Assembly (NCBI GenBank): GCA_019419545.1
Contig: DXZT01000004.1
Coordinates: forward strand, 1-15,605
DNA length: 15,605 nucleotides
Direction: 5' to 3'
From: Collinsella sp.
GTDB lineage: Bacteria > Actinomycetota > Coriobacteriia > Coriobacteriales > Coriobacteriaceae
The notes beneath the pieces were generated by a model. That model did no database searches. It was not told the origin of the DNA and saw only the letters and a program-made list of their open reading frames with translations. This document shows, piece after piece, positions 1-6,823 of the stretch; the first letter of the stretch is position 1, and every line of letters starts with the position of its first letter. The translations under genes were made by a program, and so were the position numbers.

Positions 1-30
1 ATTTTGCCTCTTGACAATGTCCTGCTCATA

Positions 31-70
31 TTAAAAGGAACGTCCCCAAGTGCCGGCAGTTTGGGACGGT
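31..70. repeat. REP-like palindromic repeat abutting the antitoxin stop codon
   Basis: An imperfect palindrome is built around the 8-bp perfect palindrome TGCCGGCA (51-58). It is flanked by CGTCCCcAA (41-49) on the left and TTTGGGACG (60-68) on the right. The blocks AAAAGGAACGTCCC (33-46) and AGTGCCGGCAG (49-59) recur, in reverse complement and in swapped order, at 11535-11559. It is therefore a dispersed intergenic repeat rather than a private terminator. It starts exactly where the antitoxin-like reading frame stops. Similar extragenic palindromes are often mobilised by REP-associated tyrosine transposases, but none is encoded in this window. Confidence 0.6.
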
Positions 71-273
71 CATTGTTGACGAGAATCGGGCGCAGCGCCA
101 AAGGCCCCGTTGGGCGAAATGTCGAACGGGAAGGTGCCGCAGCGATTGAACGCGGCGATAAACATGCGGATGGCGTTGGACGGCGTGGTGCCCACGAGCT
201 GGGTTGCCGCCGCGAAGGCCGCCTTTTCCTCGGGCAAGACCTTCGCGACAACCGGGGTCATGTGTTCTGCCAT
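70..273 (-). CDS. RelB/DinJ-family antitoxin-like protein, short and apparently without a toxin
   Basis: The protein has 67 residues. ATG at 273 is preferred over the longer frame reaching 348 because AGGAAG lies five bases upstream. The N-terminal half fits the ribbon-helix-helix DNA-binding part of RelB/DinJ antitoxins: a short beta strand (PVVAKVLPEEKAAF), a helix beginning TTPSNAIRMFIAAF (residues 29-42), and the family-typical GTFPFDIS (46-53). Family members usually run about 85-100 residues and continue with a toxin-binding helix. Here the frame stops soon after FDIS, and a REP-like palindrome begins at the stop codon. No overlapping RelE/YafQ-type toxin is visible in the 69 bases left. 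It may be an orphan regulator, a remnant, or an antitoxin whose toxin lies beyond the window edge. Upstream GGTATT repeats look like its operator. Confidence 0.65.
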   Translation of the reverse strand: MAEHMTPVVAKVLPEEKAAFAAATQLVGTTPSNAIRMFIAAFNRCGTFPFDISPNGAFGAAPDSRQQ

Positions 274-385
274 GGCGCTTCCTTTTTGAAACGACGGTGA
301 TGCGGATAGATGCGGGCCACGCGGCTGGGCGACGGGCTGTGAAGGCAACCCGATTGGCCCGCATCTGGAGTTTGTTTCTACGGCG

Positions 386-437
386 TTGGTATTACTTGGT
401 ATTCCTAAGTATTACCCCGCAGATAGAATACCATACC
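386..437. promoter_or_regulatory. Iterated GGTATT repeats, probable operator of the antitoxin-like gene
   Basis: TTGGTATT occurs at 386-393 and again at 396-403, exactly 10 bp apart. Inverted versions follow: TATTACC (410-416), GAATACC (426-432) and ATACC (433-437). The arms GGTATTACTT (388-397) and AAGTATTACC (407-416) form a near-perfect palindrome with one mismatch and a 9-nt spacer. Repeats spaced one helical turn apart suit a dimeric ribbon-helix-helix protein, so autoregulation by the product of 70-273 is the natural inference. A clear -35/-10 pair could not be assigned. The rest of 274-488 shows nothing else. Confidence 0.45.
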
Positions 438-488
438 CGGCCCTATGGAGACGGAGAAAAACGGATCATTTTGTTGCTGGGTAAGTAT

Positions 489-1868
489 TTAGAGCGTGAT
501 GATGTCCGAGATATTGAGGGCCCGAGCGTCAGCGAAATCGTGCGTGGCAAGCAACAGCATACGGCCGTCGAGCAAGTCGAGCACGGCCTCGGCGCATGCG
601 TCGCGCGCAGCGATGTCTAGACCGGTAAAGGGCTCGTCCAGAATCACTGCGCCGCCCGGACACAGCAGGGCTCGGGCAATCTCGACGCGACGGCGCTGCC
701 CGCCCGAGAGCTCGGCCACGCGGGCATGCACATCGATCCCCGGTACCAGCAGGCGCAACAAGGCAGCGGCACTCGAGGCATTCACGCGTGCATCGGCGCA
801 CACCAGCACGTTATCCAAAGCAGAGGCGTCCTCGACCAGGCGCACGTCCTGAAACACCATGGAGCACGGTGCGCACTCCCCCGCCACCAGCGCAAGCAAC
901 GTCGACTTGCCCACGCCCGAAGCGCCCATCACACAGGTGCGTCCACCGGCGGGCACATGAAGCACCAGACCATCCAGCGCCGGAGCCCGGGGTGCCCGGT
1001 CGCCCCCGGCGAGCGCAAGCTCCGCCGCAGCCCCGCCACCAGCAGAGCCGCCCGCACGCCCGCGCAGTCCATGCCCATGTGCCCGCACGGCCGCGCGCCA
1101 CGCCACGGGTCCCGAAACCCGCAGCAGCCACACCAGCACGCGCTCACACGCCCACGAGGCGGCAACGACCAACACGGTCCACGCCAGCAGATCAGCCGTC
1201 TCGATGAGCAGCTTCGCCTGATAGATGCGTTCGCCCACGGTGCCCGTCGCCATGCCGATGAGCTCCGCCGCCACGCCGGCCTTCCAGCTCATGCCGATCA
1301 CGGCACGCGCACACGAAAGCACAAACGGCAGGACCTCGCGCCAGGTATGGGCGCAAAACAGTCGCCAGCCCCGCACGCCATGCAGACGAAACATCTGCTC
1401 CAGCGGTTTATCCGCTTGCGTCAAACCCTCGACCAACGAAAAATACACGCCCGGAAGTGCCATCAAAAAGACCGCCGCAATGCTCACGCGCGCCGACCCC
1501 AACCAAATGAGCAGCAGGACCACCACGCAGGCAACCGGTGTCGCCTTAACAAACGAAAGCGCCGGCGCCACCAAGCGGGCAAACGTCAGCGATCGCACCG
1601 AGACTCCCGCCAGTACGCCGCCGCACACCGCGGCAAGCGCCAGCCCGCCCAAGATTCGCGCACCCGAGCCTGCCAGAATCGCCCATGTGCCGGCATCGCA
1701 TACCAGTCGCAGCAACGCCACCACGACGGCGCCCGGCCCCGGCAAAATCAACGGCTGCGCCACGAAACCCGCCATCAGCACCCACACGGCAAGCCAAAAG
1801 GCGGCAACGGCACCTGCTGCCGCCACCGCCTTCATACGCTCTGTCATTTGTCGAGCAAACGCACGCAC
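489..1868 (-). CDS. ABC importer with permease and ATPase fused in one chain (NitT/TauT type)
   Basis: This 459-residue protein should form both the membrane channel and the motor of an importer. Residues 1-250 resemble SsuC/TauC permeases. About six hydrophobic segments are visible (near 14-36, 62-90, 98-122, 128-145, 180-200 and 226-250), with a coupling-loop-like stretch around 155-185. A Gly/Ala-rich linker follows (about 265-295), then an ATPase: Walker A GASGVGKST (315-323), Q-loop Gln340, signature LSGGQ (387-391), Walker B VILDE (408-412), and switch His443. Only about 16 residues separate Walker A from the Q-loop, clearly fewer than in TauB/SsuB, so this domain is trimmed. The GTG start at 1868 has GGAG six bases upstream and lies three bases after the binding-protein stop. 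ATG at 1847 is an alternative. These families usually use separate permease and ATPase genes. The substrate is unknown. Confidence 0.88.
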   Translation of the reverse strand: MRAFARQMTERMKAVAAAGAVAAFWLAVWVLMAGFVAQPLILPGPGAVVVALLRLVCDAGTWAILAGSGARILGGLALAAVCGGVLAGVSVRSLTFARLVAPALSFVKATPVACVVVLLLIWLGSARVSIAAVFLMALPGVYFSLVEGLTQADKPLEQMFRLHGVRGWRLFCAHTWREVLPFVLSCARAVIGMSWKAGVAAELIGMATGTVGERIYQAKLLIETADLLAWTVLVVAASWACERVLVWLLRVSGPVAWRAAVRAHGHGLRGRAGGSAGGGAAAELALAGGDRAPRAPALDGLVLHVPAGGRTCVMGASGVGKSTLLALVAGECAPCSMVFQDVRLVEDASALDNVLVCADARVNASSAAALLRLLVPGIDVHARVAELSGGQRRRVEIARALLCPGGAVILDEPFTGLDIAARDACAEAVLDLLDGRMLLLATHDFADARALNISDIITL

Positions 1869-1871
1869 GGG

Positions 1872-2927
1872 CTACTCCATGCAGTAGAAATCGTCAGCCG
1901 GGAGCTTGCCGCCCACGGCGCTCGCGTCCGCATCGGCCAGCACCTGCAGGTACCCACCGAGCGCCGCCTTCATATCCCTCCCCGTCTGGCACACGAGCAT
2001 GCACCCGGGAATCGCCTTTTCGGCAATCGCGGCGTTATCCACGATACCCGCATCGACCACGGCCTGAGCCCAGTCCGCCGGCGCCGCGTTCACGGCCTCA
2101 ACGCTCGCAGCATGGCAGCTCAGGAATTCCGCCACGGCCTCGGGATGCTCCTCGGCAAAGGCACGGCGCACCACGGTCACGCCCGTCAGCAGGCGCGAAC
2201 CCGTGTCACCTGCCAGCTCATCCCACACATCGGTCAGACTTACCGGAGCCGACAGCCTGCCTTCGCTCTTTGCGATGGCAGCGGTCTTGAACGGCTCGGG
2301 CAGCACGCCCACGGCAGAAGGATCGGCAAGCAGGGCCGACAGCACCTCGGTGGGCTCGCTCTTAAACTCAAGCGCCACCTGGCCGGCCAGGCCCGCGCGC
2401 CCCAGCAGGTAGTTCATGACGTACTCCGGCGTGGTGCCCTTGCCCGTCATATAGACGGTATGGCCCGCCAAATCGCCAAACGAGGTCACACTCGCGTCGC
2501 CCGTCACAACGTTCAGCACGCCCAGCGTGTTGATGTCGATGACCTGCACCGCGCCCTCAGTCTTGTTATAGAGCACGCTCGCCACGTTGGCGGGCACCAG
2601 GGCAATGTCGATATCGCCCTGAATGACCTTGGGCACAATCTCATCGGCGGCAGTATTGATCGCAAAGTCGAACTCATTGTCCGTCTCGCCATCGACTGCC
2701 CGGTCCATAAACTGCACCAGACCAATCGAGGTCGGCCCCTTGAGCGAGGCGACGCGCACCTCGACCGGCTCTGCAGCAGCACCGGCGCCGTCCGTGGCAG
2801 CCGAGCCCGCGGCGGACCCGGCACCGGCAGCCCCGCCGCCACAGCCCGCGAGTGCGAGCGACAGCGCACCCGCGGCAAGCGCCGAGGCAAACCCCCGGCG
2901 CGACATCTCAAAATCAAACGCGCGCAT
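1872..2927 (-). CDS. ABC transporter substrate-binding lipoprotein (NitT/TauT-like)
   Basis: The 351-residue protein is a solute receptor expected to be anchored outside the membrane and to feed the fused permease-ATPase encoded next. The N-terminus shows SRRGF (residues 9-13), a twin-arginine-like motif, then a hydrophobic stretch ending in the lipobox LAGC with Cys29, and then a low-complexity Gly/Ala linker. The mature part has the two-lobed NMT1/TauA-like pattern. VRVASLKGPTSIGLVQFMD begins it, and it continues with EIVPKVIQGDIDIALVP and LAGHTVYMTGKGTTPEYVMN. This KGPT subtype is widespread in anaerobic Firmicutes and Actinobacteria, but I know of no assigned ligand. ATG at 2927 has GAGGGG ten bases upstream. 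GTG at 2936 would overlap the hydrogenase end and sit too close to that site. Only two bases separate it from the hydrogenase stop, so the genes are probably translationally coupled. Confidence 0.88.
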   Translation of the reverse strand: MRAFDFEMSRRGFASALAAGALSLALAGCGGGAAGAGSAAGSAATDGAGAAAEPVEVRVASLKGPTSIGLVQFMDRAVDGETDNEFDFAINTAADEIVPKVIQGDIDIALVPANVASVLYNKTEGAVQVIDINTLGVLNVVTGDASVTSFGDLAGHTVYMTGKGTTPEYVMNYLLGRAGLAGQVALEFKSEPTEVLSALLADPSAVGVLPEPFKTAAIAKSEGRLSAPVSLTDVWDELAGDTGSRLLTGVTVVRRAFAEEHPEAVAEFLSCHAASVEAVNAAPADWAQAVVDAGIVDNAAIAEKAIPGCMLVCQTGRDMKAALGGYLQVLADADASAVGGKLPADDFYCME

Positions 2928-2929
2928 CG

Positions 2930-4741
2930 CTAGCACGTCCCCTCGTTAGGCATCGTCCATGCGTGATGGTCGGTATGCAGCAGCTCCTCAGCCAGCGGCG
3001 AGAGCGGCTCGCCCAAGAACTCGCGGTAGCACGCCTGGACATCGGGATTCTCGTGCGAGAAACGAATGTCCGCAGCGGCATCCAGGCCCCAGAGCACCTG
3101 GCCACGCTCGGCTGCCAGCTCGCAGCCGTCGTGGATGGGCTGACCGCCGCCACCGACGCAGCCGCCCGGGCACGCCATAACCTCAACGAAGTCATAGCTC
3201 ACGCGGCCGTCGCGAATCGCGTCGAGCAGACGGGCAGCGTTGCCCAGCCCGTGTGCCACGGCGACGCGCACCTTAGTGCCATCGATATCGGCGACGGCCT
3301 CCTTCCAGCCGTCCAGGCCGCGCACATCGGTAAAGAAGTCGGCGTCGGGGTTCTTGCCCGTCACCAGGTAATAGGCCGAGCGCACGGCGGCCTCCATCAC
3401 GCCGCCCGTGGCGCCAAAGATCACACCCGCACCCGTGCCAAAGCCCAGCGGCGTATCGAGCGGCTCCTCAACTAGCGTATCCACGCTCACGTGGCTCGCG
3501 CGGACCATGCGCACCATCTCGCGCACCGTCAGCGCAACGTCCACATCGGGCGTGCCGCCCTCGCCCACCATGCTCGGCAGCGCGCACTCGGCCTTCTTGG
3601 CCGTGCACGGCATCACGGACACCACAAACAGGCGCTCGGGCTCCACGCCCAGCACCTTGGCGTAGTAGGTCTTGGCGATGGCGCCGAACATCTGCTGCGG
3701 CGACTTGGACGTGGACAGGCTGTCGACAAACTCGGGGTAACGCGCCTTCACAAAGCGTACCCAGCCCGGGCAGCAGCTCGTGAACATGGGCCAGCTGCGG
3801 CTGTCGCCCTCGCCCTTGGCGGCCTTACCCAGGCGCTCGAGCAGCTCGGAGCCCTCCTCCATAATGGTGAGATCGGCCGAGAAATCGGTGTCGAACACGT
3901 ACTCAAAGCCCACGCGGCGCAGCGCACAGGCCAGGCGCTCGACGGTGGCCTCATCGCGCGGAATGCCGAGCTCCTCGCCCCAGGCGCTACGCACGGCCGG
4001 CGCAATCTGCACCAGCACGATCTTGTCGGGATCGGCGATGGCGTCAAACACGGTCTCGGTGTCGTCGCGCTCGCGCAGCGCGCCCGTCGGGCAATGCGTG
4101 ATGCACTGGCCGCACGCGACGCAATCGGTCTTGCCGATCGGCACGCGCCCGCGGGTGCCCACGGCGGTATGCGTGGCGCGGTTGGTCAGGTCCCAAATCC
4201 CTAGGCCCTGTACGCTCTCGCACACCTTGATGCAGCGCATGCATTTAATGCACTTGTCGTTTTCGCGGATGATGGGGAAATCGAAATCCCAGCCCTCGCC
4301 CGCCAAATGCCTTTGATACGGCAGATAGAAAATGCCCAGGTCGTTGGCAATGGTCTGCAGGTTGCAGTTACCGCTGCGCACACAGCTCGTGCAGCGTGAA
4401 TCGTGCTGCGAAAGCAGCAGCTGCACGTTGGTGCGGCGCGCCTCGCGGGCCTTGGGGCTGTTGGTGTGGACCACCATGCCATCGAGCACGTAGTTGTTGC
4501 AGGCGGCAACCAGCTGGTCGCAGCCCTCAACCTCGACCACGCACACGCGGCAGCCGCCGATCTCGTTCAGATCGCGCAGGTAGCACAGGGTGGGAATCTG
4601 GATGCCGACGGACTTGGCCGCGTCCAGGATCGTGGTGTGCTCGGGCACCACGACCTCGCAATTATCGATAGTGAGCTTGACCATATTGAGTGCTCCGCTT
4701 TCGGTGTTATCGCTGACAGTGGGGTTGTTGAGCTCTACCAT
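2930..4741 (-). CDS. hydA: [FeFe]-hydrogenase catalytic subunit, probably the GltD-linked group A2
   Basis: The 603-residue enzyme interconverts protons and H2. All three H-cluster signatures are present: TSCCPGW (321-327), MPCTAKKAE (377-385) and MACPGGCVGGGGQP (522-535). Upstream lies the electron-relay series. A [2Fe-2S] domain has Cys53, 64, 67 and 81. A His-Cys3 cluster has His113 and Cys117, 120 and 126. Two [4Fe-4S] clusters use Cys164/167/170/174 and Cys207/210/213/217. The C-terminus has the small-subunit-like segment with SHENP and FLGEPLS. No signal peptide is seen, so it is cytoplasmic. ATG at 4741 has GGAGG eight bases upstream and overlaps the preceding stop by seven bases. ATG at 4684 (MVKLTIDN), where many relatives begin, is a plausible alternative. 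Group A2 assignment rests on the GltD-like neighbour. No maturation genes (hydE, hydF, hydG) are in this window. Confidence 0.96.
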   Translation of the reverse strand: MVELNNPTVSDNTESGALNMVKLTIDNCEVVVPEHTTILDAAKSVGIQIPTLCYLRDLNEIGGCRVCVVEVEGCDQLVAACNNYVLDGMVVHTNSPKAREARRTNVQLLLSQHDSRCTSCVRSGNCNLQTIANDLGIFYLPYQRHLAGEGWDFDFPIIRENDKCIKCMRCIKVCESVQGLGIWDLTNRATHTAVGTRGRVPIGKTDCVACGQCITHCPTGALRERDDTETVFDAIADPDKIVLVQIAPAVRSAWGEELGIPRDEATVERLACALRRVGFEYVFDTDFSADLTIMEEGSELLERLGKAAKGEGDSRSWPMFTSCCPGWVRFVKARYPEFVDSLSTSKSPQQMFGAIAKTYYAKVLGVEPERLFVVSVMPCTAKKAECALPSMVGEGGTPDVDVALTVREMVRMVRASHVSVDTLVEEPLDTPLGFGTGAGVIFGATGGVMEAAVRSAYYLVTGKNPDADFFTDVRGLDGWKEAVADIDGTKVRVAVAHGLGNAARLLDAIRDGRVSYDFVEVMACPGGCVGGGGQPIHDGCELAAERGQVLWGLDAAADIRFSHENPDVQACYREFLGEPLSPLAEELLHTDHHAWTMPNEGTC

Positions 4742-6567
4742 TCCAGGTTCCTCCCTCCGCGGAACGCGCCAAAACCAAAGTGGTCGCAACGCAGGCAGCG
4801 GCTTGCCTCCTGGCGCGCCTCCTCCTCGGTAAGGCCCTGCTCGACCAGATTCCAATCGTGAATACGCTCGCCGGCCTCGCGCTCACCCAGCTCGCAGCGG
4901 CCGCACTCGTGCTTGCCCTTAAACTGAACGGTCGGCAGCTCCACGTCGAGCTTGATCTTGTGGTCGAAGCCCAGATAGCGGTCGATGTTTGCCGAAGCCA
5001 CGCGGCCGGCGTTGATGGCACGGATGACGGTGGCGGGGCCGGTCTGGCAGTCGCCGCCGCTAAAGAGGCCATCGAAGTTGGGCACGGCACCGTCCGAGTC
5101 GGTGACCACGCAACCCCACTTGCAGGCGATGCCCATGTCCTCAAACGGCTTGGAATCGATGTCCTGGCCAATGGCGACAAACACGCGCTCGCAGGGGATG
5201 ACGCGCTCGGGCGTAGCGGCGGCACGCGGAGCCGGACGACCGCGGCGGGGCTCGCCGATAATCTGCGGTTGCACGCGCAGGCCGCTCACGCGACCATCTT
5301 CGCCCGTCTCGATGGCGAGCGGCGCCGTGAGCTCCAGCACCTCACAGCCCTCGGCCTGGGCACCGGCAATCTCGGCGTCCTGGGCCGTCATATCGCAGAT
5401 GCGACGGCGGTAGACGATGCTTACCTTTTCGGCACCGCAGCGCACGGCGGAGCGTGCCACGTCCATGGCAACGTTGCCGCCGCCGATGACGCACACGCGC
5501 TGGCCGCTCAGGTCGGGCAGCTCGTCATCGCCGATGGCGCGCAGCATCTTGACGGCCGATTCCACGCCGGGCGCCTCTTCACCCGGAAGGCCGAGCTTCT
5601 TGTCACTGTGGGCACCGATGGCCAGGTAGACGGCATCGAACTCGTCGCGCAGACGGGCGAGCTCCTCGCCGCTCACGGAGTGGTCGAGCTCCACGTCGAT
5701 GCCGGCGCTCAAGATCCAGTCGATCTCGGCCTGCAGGCGCTCGCGCGGCAGACGATAGCTGGGGATGCCGTAGCGCAGCATGCCGCCCAAGTGGTGGCGC
5801 TGCTCAAAAATGGTCACCTTGTGGCCCATCACGGCCAGGTAGTAGGCACAGGAAAGGCCGGCCGGGCCGCCGCCGATCACGGCGACGCGCTTACCGGTGT
5901 TGTCCACTACATGTGGCTTGTGGTCGTTGAGGTCGCTATGCTCAACGGCAAAACGCTTGAGGGCGAGGATGTTCATGGGGTCGTCGACCATGCCACGGCG
6001 GCAATGCATCTCGCAGGGATGCTCGCACACCAGGCCACAGACGAGCGGTAGCGGGTTGTTCTTGCGGATGACCTTGACGGCGTCGGCATAACGGCCTGCC
6101 TCGACGAGCGAGATGTAACCAGGAATGTCGACGTGCGCCGGGCAGCCCGAGACACACGGGACGCGAGCCTCGCGGTCAAAGCCGCAGGAGTGCTCGCGGA
6201 TGTGGTGCTCAAAATCGTCGCGGAAGCCGCGAATGGCCGTGAGTGCCATGGCGCCAGCTTCGTAGCCGATGGCGCAGTCGCTCGAAAGGTAGATGGTGCG
6301 GGCCGTGCGCTCAATCAAGTTGAGCGTGGACTCGTCGGCGCGGCCCTCGAGCACATCGGCGAGCAGGTCGCTCAGCGCGCTCAGGCCCACGCGGCAGGGC
6401 GTGCACTTGCCGCAGCTCTGGGTGGAGCACAGGTTGACGAGCGCCGCCGTAAACTCGACGGGGCACGGGGCGAGTGAACTCACCGCCAGACGACGTCCGA
6501 GTGCATCGTGCAGGTCGTCCATGACGGCCTGAGCGTGGCTGCGTTCCATTACGTGCAGTCGAGCCAT
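4735..6567 (-). CDS. NuoF-type iron-sulfur domain fused to GltD-like NAD(P)H flavoprotein, hydrogenase partner
   Basis: The 610-residue protein probably carries electrons between NAD(P)H and the hydrogenase encoded next. Residues about 35-115 match only the C-terminal [4Fe-4S] domain of NuoF (SCGKCTPC, Cys52/55/58 and Cys98). The FMN/NADH-binding part of NuoF is absent. A GltD-type dicluster domain follows (Cys138, 142, 177, 181, 185, 189). Next come an FAD Rossmann motif GGGPAG (232-237), a second nucleotide motif GGGNVA (362-367) followed by YRRR as in NADPH-binding GltD proteins, and the FAD-contacting GLFSGGD segment. The C-terminus adds two CxxC pairs (Cys555/558 and 591/594), possibly another cluster. 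ATG at 6567 has GAGGGG five bases upstream and is preferred to GTG at 6582. It is the first gene of a four-gene operon. NADP versus NAD use is inferred. Confidence 0.9.
   Translation of the reverse strand: MARLHVMERSHAQAVMDDLHDALGRRLAVSSLAPCPVEFTAALVNLCSTQSCGKCTPCRVGLSALSDLLADVLEGRADESTLNLIERTARTIYLSSDCAIGYEAGAMALTAIRGFRDDFEHHIREHSCGFDREARVPCVSGCPAHVDIPGYISLVEAGRYADAVKVIRKNNPLPLVCGLVCEHPCEMHCRRGMVDDPMNILALKRFAVEHSDLNDHKPHVVDNTGKRVAVIGGGPAGLSCAYYLAVMGHKVTIFEQRHHLGGMLRYGIPSYRLPRERLQAEIDWILSAGIDVELDHSVSGEELARLRDEFDAVYLAIGAHSDKKLGLPGEEAPGVESAVKMLRAIGDDELPDLSGQRVCVIGGGNVAMDVARSAVRCGAEKVSIVYRRRICDMTAQDAEIAGAQAEGCEVLELTAPLAIETGEDGRVSGLRVQPQIIGEPRRGRPAPRAAATPERVIPCERVFVAIGQDIDSKPFEDMGIACKWGCVVTDSDGAVPNFDGLFSGGDCQTGPATVIRAINAGRVASANIDRYLGFDHKIKLDVELPTVQFKGKHECGRCELGEREAGERIHDWNLVEQGLTEEEARQEASRCLRCDHFGFGAFRGGRNLEW
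4750..4758 (-). promoter_or_regulatory. Ribosome binding site that decides the hydrogenase start
   Basis: Read on the minus strand this is GGAGGGAGG, with the nearest GGAGG eight bases before ATG at 4741. It lies inside the last codons of the upstream flavoprotein gene, whose TAG overlaps the new ATG. Termination-coupled re-initiation should keep the two subunits near equal amounts. Confidence 0.7.
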
Positions 6568-6631
6568 AAGATCCCCTCTCACATGGCAGCCCGGAGGCGA
6601 GGCCGGGCGAAATTGCTACACGCACAACACT

Positions 6632-6712
6632 GACCTAAAAAGTTGTTAGGTCTCCACGCAGTTCGGCAGGCGGTATGAAATGTCACCATCAGCGGTGAAA
6701 ATGAACATTATC
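6632..6712 (-). promoter_or_regulatory. Probable promoter and operator region of the hydrogenase operon
   Basis: On the minus strand GATAAT (6712-6707) could be a -10 box about 140 bases before the ATG at 6567. No convincing -35 partner is visible. Two inverted repeats lie downstream of it. TCACC/GGTGA has a 6-nt spacer near 6683-6698. GACCTAA (6632-6638) pairs with TTAGGTC (6646-6652) across a 7-nt spacer. The second is a possible operator or leader hairpin. It does not match the Rex or FNR consensus sites as I know them. Nothing else is seen between 6568 and 6753. Confidence 0.35.
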
Positions 6713-6753
6713 GCAGATAAATGCCATATTTGATAAAACGCGTTACCAAACGA

Positions 6754-6791
6754 CAATGCCCCGCCCACGCAATCACGTGGGCGGGGCATTG
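6754..6791 (-). terminator. Intrinsic terminator of the alpha-glucoside operon
   Basis: A perfect 16-bp stem (6754-6769 with 6776-6791), rich in GC and with a 6-nt loop, lies 32 bases after the stop of the GH4 gene. On the minus strand it is followed by TCGTTTGG, a short imperfect U tract. The stem strength makes a terminator role likely. It also insulates the hydrogenase operon downstream. Confidence 0.8.
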
Positions 6792-6823
6792 CTTCAGGCA
6801 TGCGGCCAGCGACCCTGTTGCTT

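Noticed and set aside
27..29. An ATG on the minus strand after the antitoxin, open to the window edge, as a possible toxin start
   Set aside because: No ribosome site precedes it, only nine codons are visible, and nothing in them indicates a toxin.
726..2933. A 735-codon His/Arg-rich plus-strand frame over the transporter genes
   Set aside because: It is antisense to two well-supported genes, with biased composition and no recognisable domain.
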